In this document: piece after piece, positions 33,576-44,435 of the stretch
Numbering within the stretch: the stretch's first letter is position 1
Layout of the letters: every line of letters begins with the position of its first letter
Source: Eutrigla gurnardus
Lineage: Eukaryota; Chordata; Actinopteri; Perciformes; Triglidae
Direction of reading: 5' to 3'
DNA: 64,000 bases
Assembly: GCA_963514095.1 (NCBI GenBank)
Contig: OY741267.1
Coordinates: 30,152,856 to 30,216,855, forward strand
The notes under the pieces: model-generated
What the model saw: only the letters and a program-made list of their open reading frames with translations
Told to the model about the DNA's origin: nothing
The model's database searches: none
Position numbers and translations under genes: made by a program

Positions 33576-34442
33576 CTATTTGTCTGCATTTAATCGTCTG
33601 TTACTTGTGCACATGCACACACACACATGCACCTGCGTGTTTAGTTGTGTGTATCGTGGACGCAGATGTCTATTTCTCTGTGTGAAGAATCCAATCAGCT
33701 CCCATCAGCATTTGGTGTTTGCTGGCAGATGTAACTTCAGAGACGCTTCCAGAAAGCTCCAGATGACGTGAGGGACGATGCTTTCACATTCAATAATTTA
33801 CCTCCAATTTACTTTTTCACCTTTTGGAACTACTTCATAGCATCTACATGTCTAGAACGACAATTTAAACATAAGTTCACTGTTTTAACATCATTACCTC
33901 ATTATAATGCTTTAATATTTCCATGCTGCAATAACATTGCTATGGAATTTTCTCATAAGCTTCTCTACAATCTGATTTCTCTTTGCCCCTTGTTGGGCAT
34001 TTAAAAGAATGCAGGTTTATGGCACTTTGGCAGTGGCTTCACTGTTTTCTGCCACCTGTAAATGACGTTTCGGCTGCTGAAACGATTCTCGTTGATGTTG
34101 AAACCACAGCCAAATGTTTCGTCTGCTCAAAAGTTGTATATAGGAGGTTGAGCATACAAAGCTGTTCCTCAATAACACGTCAAAGGTTATGGAAAGATAG
34201 TGGCTTTTCTTATTGTACTTCATCCTATTCTTCTTGCATGGATGTTGCCAAAATAAATAGTCAACGAAAACTATTTAGAGAATAAAACTTTCCCACCATC
34301 ATTTCAGCGGTACATGCCTGACTGACTGCACTGTGAGCTTCCTCTTTCAGATCTTCAGCTAGAGGTTGAAAAACAAAGGCTTTGGAACAAGCTGACTGTT
34401 GCAGATTTTTCAGTGGAATTGTGCACTTTGAAGATTGTGGTT

Positions 34443-34445
<3 letters not shown>
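33576..34445. other. Intergenic sequence, nothing recognised
   Basis: Anonymous frames under 105 codons. Confidence 0.5.

Positions 34446-34485
<40 letters not shown>
34446..34485. repeat. (AT)n microsatellite, 40 bases
   Basis: Uninterrupted AT run. Confidence 0.95.
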
Positions 34486-34489
<4 letters not shown>

Positions 34490-35899
34490 TGCACTGAGAT
34501 TTAGCTCTGTATACTGACCGAAAGTCACAGTTATGTACTGCGGTGGGGATTGTTTGGCTTCAGCTTGACTCTCAATTCATCAAGATTGTATTTTTTTGCC
34601 TTCGGTGTTGTGAGGTGAGTGGAGTTTTTGGTCCATCATGCCAACTTGTAGAACTGTATCCAGAAAGGTTTTTCCATTTTTGAGAAGATTTAAAGCAAAT
34701 TTATTATCTCTTACACAGTATTTCAAACAAAACTCTATTTACTGAGTTTCTTGGTTAAGCCGAGATATCAGCGAACCATCAATCTCAAGCTTGCCGGAGG
34801 ACACAACACAGGAGAAAGTGATGAAAAAAACAAGACATGCGTTTGTGCGAGTGCATGTTTGTCTCTTTTCAGTCTTCCTGTCTCGTTGTCTTGAGGTTGT
34901 GGACTTCCTCCCCCTCCCTCCCAGATGCTCGTCCTACCGTCAACACAGCTTGAATCTTCCGCTTCCTCTCTTTCTTCCTCAAAGCCTGGGAAAGATCGAT
35001 AAGCCGGCACACACACAGCTTGATGAGCCAGCCTAAGAAGTGTCTTTCATGAAACTGTAAGGGGGTAGCTGGCTCTCCGCCGTGCACCTGCCATCCCATA
35101 ATTCCGGGAGCCGGCAGGGAATTAAGGAGAACAAGGTGGGGATAAGGTACGACCACATTTCGACTCACTCGGCTCAGGAGTTTCTTTGAAATTCAAATCT
35201 ATTTTTAGCTTCAGGAGGTAGTCGAGGCAGATAAAGAGTAAATGAGAATGATTAATCATTACCAGACGAATTAGAGCGGTTACATCCACCAAACCCTGCA
35301 CGTTGCACGCTGCCAAACACACTGAACCCCCACTGAGTCAATAATGTCGATGCATTTTGTAGCGGCTGTTCCGCAGGCGAGCTATTAGACGATTAGATTT
35401 GTTTTCTCACGTTCCTTTCATGAAATAGATGTTTTTGCTAACTGCTACCTCGGGATATTATTTAATGTGTACCTTTTTTACTACATTTTGTTCAGGTTTG
35501 GTAAAATTGGACTAATGTGGAATAATATGTTGCATAAAAAGATGATTATTTTATTATTTTATTTTATACTCGATTTTGGGTTTATATTATCATTAGTAAT
35601 CTGTTACATTGTCTGTCACACAATATATCAAAAGTATAAAAATATTTATTTTTGGAAATTTACAGTACTGTAGTAGTGTTACTCCTCATACATCAGAATG
35701 TGTGTGTGTATGTTAAAATGCTCTGTCTGAGGACTCTGTGAATGTTCTGGTTCACTCTGCACAGTAAAGATCAAACATCTAAGAGAAAGTAAAGTAAACA
35801 TCTAAGTAAAGAAGAAGAGGTTTTGAGTAGAGGGGCACTTCAAAACAAAGATTGTGCATTGAAATACCACATTAAAAAGACACTTTATTATTAAATTAA
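34486..35899. other. Unannotatable; one CNE-like patch
   Basis: 35090-35340 is repeat-free with dense homeodomain-like words (ATTAATCAT, GAATTAG), the look of a regulatory element. Nothing in one sequence can prove it. Confidence 0.35.
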
Positions 35900-35917
35900 A
35901 CACACACACACACACAC
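35900..35917. repeat. (CA)9 microsatellite
   Basis: Short AC run. Confidence 0.9.
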
Positions 35918-36883
35918 GATATCAAGGCTTGAAACATAAAAGTAAAACATATACCCTCACCGTTTCACCAGACAGCAAGTGTTCCGTCTCCAGAGAAATC
36001 CATCCATACCTGTGATCACTGAGCCTGATGTGAAAATACAGCTGGGTCAATAAACTTGCTTGCTGGGTAAATTTATGCAGAGCTGCTTGATTTTGCTTTG
36101 GAAAAATATACACGTACATTTTGGTCCTTGAACTTGTTCTGTCTTCCTGTGGCAGGCAGCCACAATGAGAAACTGAACAACTGTTCTACCTTTTCTTCCA
36201 GAGACAAACATTCATGGGCATATGTGGCCGTATGTGTGCTCTCTTATGGACATTAATACACATGTATTAACCCCCGGTTCTTTTGTTGGAAGCCCAAGGA
36301 TAAACCGGAGAACTCTTCAGTTCACAAATATAGTATTTATTCTGGTCACAGGTAAAGTATGGCAGTGCTGGGTTCGGAATGGCAGAGCTCCCGCAGGATC
36401 TCAGTCACAGCGAGCCCCGTTTCCGGGTGCTGGTTACATTTTATCTTCTTGGGCTACAGAGGTCGAACTTGCATGCAACCGAGTCTTACTGGTCAGTTAT
36501 CCCTGACGTGAACTTGTACAACGGAAATGTAATATGAAACATGTGTGGGTGTTGTCCTTCAGGCGTGTGTCTATTCTAGCAAACCTAACTGTCAGAACAA
36601 AAAGGGCCTTGAAGATTCAATGGGTTCCTGCTTATCATGTTAACTGTCACACTGTAGGTACTAATGAGCACAACCAGTGATTTATATGAGTTCAGTGAAA
36701 AAGTACAAGTCTAATGTGAACAAAGTAAAAGCCAATTCTAACAATTGACTAACTTCACCTGAAAATGTAACGTTTTATATTTATTGTTATAAACGTTTTA
36801 CTTGCAATTGTCGTTGAAAGGAACGTGAGTCCCCACTATGTCGACATAACATGTAAACAGATTTATGCCCTCAGAACATGAGT
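35918..36883. other. Intergenic sequence, nothing recognised
   Basis: A 94-codon frame at 36222-36506 has no known domain. Confidence 0.45.
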
Positions 36884-36967
36884 CACACACACACACACAC
36901 ACACACACACCTGTAATCTCAAGATGAGTTGGTGAAGCTAACCATAACCAGCTACGGTGTGCATATG

Positions 36968-37009
<42 letters not shown>

Positions 37010-37014
37010 ATTTG

Positions 37015-37067
<53 letters not shown>
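36884..37067. repeat. Compound (AC)n / (TG)n / (TG)n array
   Basis: (AC)14 at 36884-36911, 57 unique bases, (TG)20 at 36969-37008, the spacer CATTTGA, then a second TG run of about 53 bases (37015-37067). Each TG block is preceded by GCATATGATG or GCATTTGATG, so the second block looks like a duplication of the first with its leader. AC and TG arms are complementary and could pair. Confidence 0.95.
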
Positions 37068-37068
<1 letters not shown>

Positions 37069-37383
37069 ACAGCAGGAGGCTCTAGCTTGTGGAACAGAAT
37101 AAAGTGCTTCTCAGCAGGCGGTTGTTATCAGGCTTCTTGTCCGTCGCTCCCTCATGCACTGTGGTTACCTGCCAGCTGTAACAGAGGATACAGGTCATTA
37201 GACACATCACCTGTTACAACGGCAAAATGTGGTGATGTCACCACGTATACCAACAAAGCTAGTCAAAGCATAGCTGAGTATGGAGTCTCCATGTTGAGAA
37301 GATGCTGTTTTCTGCTGTGAAAATGGAAAAAGTAGAAACGTGGCAAAAAATAATTAAACTGTCACAATTCCTCAGCAGTACAA
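37068..37383. other. Intergenic sequence, nothing recognised
   Basis: No feature seen. Confidence 0.5.
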
Positions 37384-37500
37384 CTCCCGTTATCTGGCTA
37401 TGGTAAGGGGCGGGGCACTCAGCAGTTGATCAATCACCACAGAGTGGGCCAACTGACCAATCAGTGCAGACCAGGCTTAAGAGAATAACTTCGTGGCAAT
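37384..37500 (+). mobile_element. Repeat family C, copy 1 (partial)
   Basis: TCTGGCTATGGTAAGGGGCG, a GTTGATCAATCACCACAGAG block and CAACTGACCAATCAGTGCAG align with 57850-57936. The copy lacks the 3' part seen in copy 2. Confidence 0.65.
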
Positions 37501-38235
37501 TCAAGAGCCAAGAAACCAGGGCTGCCAAAAAATCACTAATTTTCATAATTTTGTGTTTAACAGACATGCCTTCATTAAAATGAAAATATACTTTGACAGA
37601 ACCTGACAGTAGAAGATACCCAGAACAGATACTTGTCCTTCATCTTGCTCCCAGAAGGAGAGGCCATGGACTTCAGAGTAATTGAATTGTTGTTCTAAAG
37701 TGCTCACTAAGAGGAGGAGACATTTAATGCGTGGGCGTCTTAATTAGCTCTGCCACAGAGGTTTCCCTCTTTGGTCCCATTTTGACTGTCTGATTTAAAT
37801 GTTTAATGGAAAATGTGACAATTGAGAACCGGGTTGTTTTTTTGTTTTTGTGGCACGGCAGGCGAGAAATTCACTTCACGTTTTCGCTCATGACTGTCAG
37901 GCTCACTGAGGATCCGCATCAGAAGTGAGGACTTCAGCGGATCATGCTCCGACCCGGGTTCAGACATCACCCTGCTAAGTACCCGCTGACCTGTCAGAGG
38001 CTTGAGAGGACAACAGCTGAGCTTCAAAGAATGCAGGAGTCCCATAGTAGCACCTGCTGCACTTGTCACAGAATGTGCGTTTGAAGTGTGTCTGTTTGAG
38101 GCGAGTGAACAACATCAAAAACCACGTCGATAGCCTTTTCAGAGGCGAAAAAGAAAATACTTTTAAGCAATTTCTGACACATTTAAACATATTATTGAAA
38201 TCCTTGAATCCCTGAATTTGCATGTAGATTCCCCC
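37501..38235. other. Intergenic sequence, nothing recognised
   Basis: Two short minus-strand frames without domains. Confidence 0.5.
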
Positions 38236-38283
38236 CACAAGCCTGACCAGGATAAGCGGTTACAAATAATGGAAGGATGGAGG
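38236..38283 (+). mobile_element. Short retroelement tail fragment
   Basis: CCTGACCAGGATAAGCGGTT followed by GGAAGGATGGAGG is the last part of the tail type at 4822-4914. Only about 50 bases remain. Confidence 0.45.
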
Positions 38284-38299
38284 AAAATCCATTCTCCAT

Positions 38300-38478
38300 T
38301 CACCATGAAAGTCAACTTCAGCTTGCTACATCTCTCCAGTTCTACCCCTCAGTCAAACTTCCACTCAACTATAAAATCCTTCTAACTACATATACTGCCA
38401 CAAGAAATCCATACCTCGCCAATCTTCTCTCTCTCTCGTCTCATTGCCTCAGGACTAGTTGCTGGTGGACTCTCATAG
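38300..38478 (+). mobile_element. Possible L2-like LINE scrap
   Basis: The plus-strand frame contains LNYKILLTTYTATRNPYLAN and then LRTSCWWTL, resembling the (R/N)YKILLLTYKAL..APSYL..LL...RSS..GLL stretch after the LHWLPV motif of L2-type LINEs. The similarity is short and unsupported by neighbouring motifs. Confidence 0.35.
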
Positions 38479-38850
38479 AGTGCTGCAGGAATGAGTCCTA
38501 AAAACTAGAAGTTGAGTATTTTTGCAATTCCAGTTCCCTCAACTCAAAGTCAATATTTCTGAAGGGGTTTTTGGGCTGATGCCTTGAATAAGGTCTGTAG
38601 TCAAGTTTAAGAGTTTTGAACATTTTTGTTTCGTAACTTAAAATAGGTAAGTCGAGTCGTCTGAACTTAGAAGCTTGCTTGTGTCTTAAACAACAAGTGG
38701 TGAAATGTGACTATAAACGTCATCACGCCGACTTAACTTTTTACTTCACGATTACGTTCAGGCTTCAAAAATCATTAAGTGATGTTGCTTTGTGAAGATT
38801 TTCTTGCTGAACAAAATGTGTAAGTTTTTTTTTTTTTTGCAATCCCCCAC
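38479..38850 (+). mobile_element. Interspersed repeat family B, copy 2
   Basis: Aligns with 961-1283. Copy 2 has extra sequence between the start block and ATAAGGTCTGT, and a T15 run after the shared TGTAAG. It directly follows the LINE-like scrap, so this area is a mosaic of three repeats. Confidence 0.6.
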
Positions 38851-39910
38851 CAATACTTGCAATAGTCCACATATGAGCCCCGCATATTTTCCACTCCGCC
38901 TTTCACCTCACCAGATATTGGTAACATTGTACAAAAGGATGGGGATTGTTTGGTTTGATGCCAGCATTGAAGTGCCTCACTTGACACTGAAATGTATCCT
39001 GGACTACATCAGTATGAGGATGCGCTGCAAATGATTTTTTTTGAGAGGAGCAGGAGAAGTGTTTCCCCCATCTTTTCACAGGGGGGATTTGTTGCCAGGA
39101 GTTACATTTTCATGCAAGAGTCTCTCTTCTCTGCTTTGACTCAGCTGCTCAAACCAGTCGGAGCCCTGCAGGGATTTTTCTCCTGCGAGCACCGACACTC
39201 AGGGGAAGCAGCGCTTGTGGGGGTTTTTTTCTGTTTGGTCCAGTCGCAGCTGAGATGCTGAAAGTTGGAATTATTTTCAACATTATAAAGTTGTCTGGGT
39301 AGAGGATGTTAGTTTTCCATGTGTTGAGCTTCCTGAAATAAAAATCCCCAGGCTACAATTAACATTGAAATAAAAATGTCATTAATAGATTAATTTGATT
39401 CTACCATTATTAACCATTGGACACTGATAGGGAATCAATGTCAACATATAAACTTTGTTAGAACGTCTTTTTGTTTGTGTGCAGTCATGGAAAGTGCAAG
39501 GATGTTATAGAATATTATTTGTTATATATTAGTAGAAATCTGTTTATTGACTTGTGAATCTCTAAAAATGTATTATTGATAAATGTTCTTTGCATAATCA
39601 TTCAGTCAGGGCCGAAAACCTAATTAGGCTGCATCAACCCCGGAATAAAGGAGAATCAAAAGTGAAAGTTTGTTTCTTTCTACTATTCTCTCTATTTCTC
39701 ACTTCATGGTCAACTTCTAATTTGCAAAAGAAGAATGCATTTCTTTTATTGGAAGAACACATTTTTCTTCGGTTTTCTCATATCAATGTTTTTATTATCT
39801 ATCTGTTTTTTGTCATCATGGCATTAAGAGCAAATAACTAGTCACATATTTGTTGCCATCATTGATTATATCCCTGTTCTTAATGCACCATTATATTTAA
39901 AAAAGAGATC

Positions 39911-39913
<3 letters not shown>
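38851..39913. other. Intergenic sequence, nothing recognised
   Basis: Short frames only. Confidence 0.5.

Positions 39914-39982
<69 letters not shown>
39914..39982. repeat. (TA)n microsatellite, 69 bases
   Basis: Uninterrupted self-complementary run. Confidence 0.95.
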
Positions 39983-39984
<2 letters not shown>

Positions 39985-41740
39985 CTCAAGGTCTTTATCC
40001 GGTCACTGATATCTCACTCATTTCCTTCAATTTGAGATAGATATTTGAGTGTTATAAACACACCAATAGGCTATCATGGAAATCCAGCAGGTTGTGTACC
40101 GGGAAGAGTTTTTCATTTTAAAGAACCATGTGAGCACATGTGATAAAAATGAGTGATGAGGGAACCTGAGCAGCAGAGGTACCGCGGTTACAGCATGAAG
40201 CCAGAGCGCTGCTTGAGCTGTGAACAGTGGACGGGTGTGGGAGGAGGGGGTGGGGGGTGGGGTCATTCATTCAGCTCTTGTAATCCAGGTCCCTTCTCTC
40301 ATTACTGGATCAAAAATGAAACCACATTCTGAAATGATCCTCCCCGGTGACCTTGAGCCTCCCATCGCTTCCCACCTCAATTTGTATTTATCGGCAATTG
40401 CGCCTAAGCCCGTCTGGTAGTCGCTTCACACTACATCAAAATGGCATGTAGGGGCACAACACCTCATTCCGCCGCGAGTACAGAGGAGAAGCAGGTTAAA
40501 ACGGAGAGGATGAAATAGACGGGAGGAGACAGAGGTGGAAGGTGAACCGGCAGAGTATGAATATTGAATGCTTAATGTAATTTCCTTCATCTGTGCACGT
40601 GTGTCTACATTGTAAAAAGGATATCAGTGGCAGTAAAGATTCGCAAGGCCCCTCACCACTCCAGGTTGGCTCATGCATCCCCAGTGAACTGATGCTGAAC
40701 GCCTTTTGTGAATGATTAGAGCAGATTTTAGTGTACAGTCGTAACCTTTCTTTTCCATTTAAGATTGAATCTTTTATGCATGCGCCTATCTTCTTGAATT
40801 TTCCTTGAGGATTTCTTATCGGGTCTTTTGTGTAGTCGTGTATCAAAGAGTTTTATTGTAGGCATTGTATGCGATTTGTTGCTGGTATTGTTTGTGTGTC
40901 ATCATGGGGAATGTGGTCCTGGAGACACCTCCTGTAGCAGGAACTACCACAAAGGAGGTTTTGAGTACTTTTCCAGGTGTTTTTATGTCCATGGACAGAC
41001 AGTGATCGTGTCACAACCAGAAAGGTGCTGCCACAAAACTTTACAGATGTGCAGTTGAGATTAAAATGAAGCTTGAGTCCAAAGGTGGGCCTGGTCCAAA
41101 CAAGGGTTCTAGGAGTAGATAGGGGTAGGAAGTGGCCTGATTTGGTGATGGTTGATGAAATGGACTCTTGTTTGTTTCAGCCGCCTCATAATGACTCTTT
41201 TGCTTGTGCATTTTTTTAATCCGACCCTCGAGAATATTACAGATCCCAGATGAAACTGACAGAAGGAAGGGACTCAGAGAAAAAGCTGCAATTATAAATC
41301 CGTCTGCTGCTTCAGCACCACGGAGAGCAGCCGTGGATCCATCAGTACAAAGCTCAGCTCGGCTGCTGATGTTTCAGAGACGTGGTCTTCTTTCATCATT
41401 CTGAGTCGCACAAACCTCAGTCAGATAAAGGATCAAAGAGTCAGGCAGACTAGACTAACACACTCTGGCCCTGCACTCTGTTAGGTGATGGAGGGGGGAT
41501 TAACAAGGTTTTGGTCATTTTGCTAACAAGGGGCATGTCTCACATGTCTCATTTCTTCTACAGCATAGATTGTAAGGGCAGATAATATTCCAGTATTGCA
41601 AACATAAGTGTATGTAATTTTTACCATATGAAGCCGAGATGACGACAGTAGACTGAAAACTGACTGAATTTACGAGCCGTCTGGAAAGTTCATGCAAAAT
41701 GGCCAAGATTTGGGTGGGGATGTCCCCCACCTTCGCCCAT
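39983..41740. other. Intergenic sequence with a Cys-rich 76-codon frame
   Basis: The frame 40828-41058 encodes a hydrophobic segment (VGIVCDLLLVLFV) followed by eight cysteines in about 45 residues, superficially like a small secreted protein. No family is recognised, and no promoter or splice structure supports it. Confidence 0.3.
40233..40262 (+). other. G-quadruplex-prone run
   Basis: Five G-tracts of three or more separated by loops of 1-4 bases (GGGTGTGGG, AGGA, GGGGG, T, GGGGGG, T, GGGG). This satisfies the usual G3+N1-7 rule. It is isolated in AT-rich surroundings. Confidence 0.7.
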
Positions 41741-42070
41741 AGCGATATGTTTCAACAACAATTGGATGGATTACCTTGAAATTTTGCCTCAGGACAAATT
41801 CTACTAACTTGGCTAAACTTTACATTTAGCCCCATTCTCAGGTCGGCAATTCCATTAGCCCCATACTAATATCTGCAAAACATCATCATCTGCACTATAT
41901 TGTGAGTAGTTAGCATGCTAATGTGGAGAACAAAATGGAGAACATCATAAACACTTTACAAGCTTAGCATCAGCCTGCTAGCATCATCACTGTGAGTGTG
42001 TTAGCATGTAGCTCAAACACTGTGCCTATGTGCAGCCTCACAGAGCTGCTAGCACGGCGGTGAAGTCTTT
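41741..42070 (+). mobile_element. Interspersed repeat family F (fish repeat)
   Basis: CAACAACAATTGGATGGATT, ACCTTGAAATTTTG, then TTAGCATGCTAATGTGGAGA, GCTTAGCATCAGCCTGCTAG, GTGTTAGCATGTAGCTCAAA, CACTGTGCCTATGTGCAGCC and TCACAGAGCTGCTAGCA. From memory this ordered series is a well-known high-copy teleost repeat rich in TTAGCATG words. No coding capacity; class not assigned. Confidence 0.65.
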
Positions 42071-43075
42071 TCATGTCCCTGAATATTGTGTCTCGCAAAA
42101 AAATGTATTTGAATTACCTCAAGCTAATATCATTTGTATGATATACAACACAGACAGAGGGCAACTCCCTAGTCAATTATTTTGAATGAGCTAACCAGCG
42201 AACACACAATTTACCTGCATAATGTAATGAAATCCAATACAATGACCTGGCAACATCATTGACGTGTCACTTATTAGGTTTACTGTCGTTGACTCTGTTT
42301 TCAGATGGGATGTTCATGCAAATCATTTACGAGGTTCCATTCACAGTGGTGTTGCATTTGTTGGATTGAGATTTTTGCAATATTCTGCAATCCGTTGTAA
42401 AGGATAAAGCATGCGAAACACGCACAGAAGGAAGTCGGTGCATTCAGCTTCCTCATCAGCTCAGTTTGTTTACAGACTGACCTGCCGGTGCAACTGCTGT
42501 CTCACCTTCTGTCGGGTGCTGAAGCGCTCCGCGGGAGTGCACTAATGATGATGATGAAATGACTCGCCCGAGTAAGTCACAAATCCACACCATTCTTGAA
42601 ATGCGCTCACTTTTTCCGTCTTAACTTCCTCCTCCGCCGACACAAATCAATTGTTACCCTTCAAGCATTTGTCCTCACATGTATCGACTTGACTTGAAAG
42701 ATGTACACGAGGGACTAGTGAAATAGAAGCAACCTTTTGCTCAGCCCAAACAACTCCAAATGAGTAACTCCTAACCACATATTTAGCCTTAAAGTACATC
42801 TTAACAGGCTGTAACACAGCTCCAAACAATTCAGCATATATGGCGTGGTAGAGAGACACTGCTGCCTCAATCAACAATACTACTTCACTTTCAAAGTTAC
42901 AGTTTGACAAGTTTAACAGGCTAGATGTGGTAAAGTTGCAATACTTCTCCAAAGTTTTTATTTTTGCATATCTGGAAGACAATTAATGGTCTTCAATGAT
43001 GCTGTGTGTACAAGAATACACACTGTGAAACACAGATGTATTCTGATCCCCTTAGTAAGCTCTCAGAAGTGTGTT
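42071..43075. other. Intergenic sequence, nothing recognised
   Basis: The 111-codon minus frame 42647-42982 has no domain. Confidence 0.5.
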
Positions 43076-43089
43076 CACACACACACACA

Positions 43090-43120
<31 letters not shown>
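43076..43120. repeat. (AC)n microsatellite with one AGAC interruption
   Basis: 45 bases with a single variant unit near 43090. Confidence 0.95.
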
Positions 43121-43122
<2 letters not shown>

Positions 43123-43494
43123 AAGTTTCAGATGTTCGGCGCCACAGGGTTTGTGTGGATATTTCTAGACTCTGAGGTGATAATTCCAATTTACACTCTG
43201 CAGGCTGCTGCAGGAATGCAAAGGCCAGTAGGAGGCATGGTAATAAGCAAAAATACACGTTGAGAGTGTGTTTGACATTTTATTCAGATGATTCAATATG
43301 ACTGTTTAACTTTAATTTCAGTAAAACAGTATCTTATTTACTACAGTAAGTGTTAGTTCAGGGTTCTCAGCGACAGCTACAACTCACAAGTAGCATGTTG
43401 CATTCTGACATATAGCCACAAAAGACTGGAAGGGAAATCCCAGAAACAAAGCATGGTCTAAATGCAGGTAATGATGCCAGGGCATATAACGAGT
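43121..43494. other. Intergenic sequence, nothing recognised
   Basis: No feature seen. Confidence 0.5.
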
Positions 43495-43935
43495 CGAGCC
43501 ACAGCACAAAAGTGAAACCCATGCCGAAGTGGCTTAAACTGTCATTCTCTCTGCTGGCCATCAGGGGGCGACTTCTCTCTGATTGTAGTTTTCTTCAATC
43601 CAGCATGATATTGATTAAGTGATGGTCCATTTAGAGTCAAACACACCAGAAAGCAGGGGATGCTTTAGGGGGCGGGGCTACCTGTGACAGATCGCTACCA
43701 TGCTACCAATACAGTTAGCTACTAAGATGACTTTAACACTTAGCTGTAAAGTTGACCTTGAATTATGAAGCTAACCAGAATCCAGATGGATCCAGATCCA
43801 GTAAGGTTGCTGCTCTGGGTGCCGCTTTGCTGCTTGTATTCATCAGATCCACTCGTCGCTCCTCCACAGTCCAAATATGGTCACTTCCTTCACTAGTTGC
43901 AAAAATTGGCGGCGGCCAAAACTTACAAACATCTA
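43495..43935 (+). mobile_element. Repeat family A, copy A5
   Basis: Contains AAAGTGAAACCCATGCC, TTCTCTCTGCTGGCCATCAG, GGGGCGACTTCTCT, TCAATCCAGCATGATATTGA, GGTCCATTTAGAGTCAAA, GGGGATGCTTTAGGGGGC, GCTACCATGCTACCAAT, the GAATCCAGATGGATCC block and TCCAAATATGGTCACTTCC. It lacks the middle CTTGATTTATTA to TTTCAAGTC block that A4 and A7 have, so it carries an internal deletion. Confidence 0.75.
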
Positions 43936-44396
43936 CATTACAACATCCACTTCTTCTGTTCAGTCAATGTCCAAGACCTGATGTTTGGCACAAAAAATGT
44001 GTTCTCTATTTCTGTGTGAAATACAGATCATGTGACCCGAGGGCAAAGGAGCTTTGGGCTCATTTAAACAGCGTCTTTGACTAAGCTGTGCTGTCTAACA
44101 GAAAATAATGTATTAGCACTATGCGTTCAAAGTCAGTCAGATCAAATGAGTCAAGTCTCTCCATCCCACTCTCAAATACAGCAACGATAGCTCAGTAGGG
44201 TTTTTTTTTTAGAAAAAGTCCTTTCTGTAAAAGCCTGAGGAGTTCCTTCAGTGAGGAGCTCAGCAGCCGTTCCTAAACTTGAAAGTGAAGAGATGAAGAG
44301 TCAGGCAGAATGGATACAGCTGCTTTTGCCATTTTGCCATTGGACTTTCACAAAAGATAAGTTCTTCATCCTTTCACTCATGCAGTCAAACATTAA
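43936..44396. other. Intergenic sequence, nothing recognised
   Basis: A T10 run near 44201; no feature otherwise. Confidence 0.5.

Positions 44397-44432
<36 letters not shown>
44397..44432. repeat. (AC)18 microsatellite
   Basis: Uninterrupted run. Confidence 0.95.
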
Positions 44433-44435
<3 letters not shown>

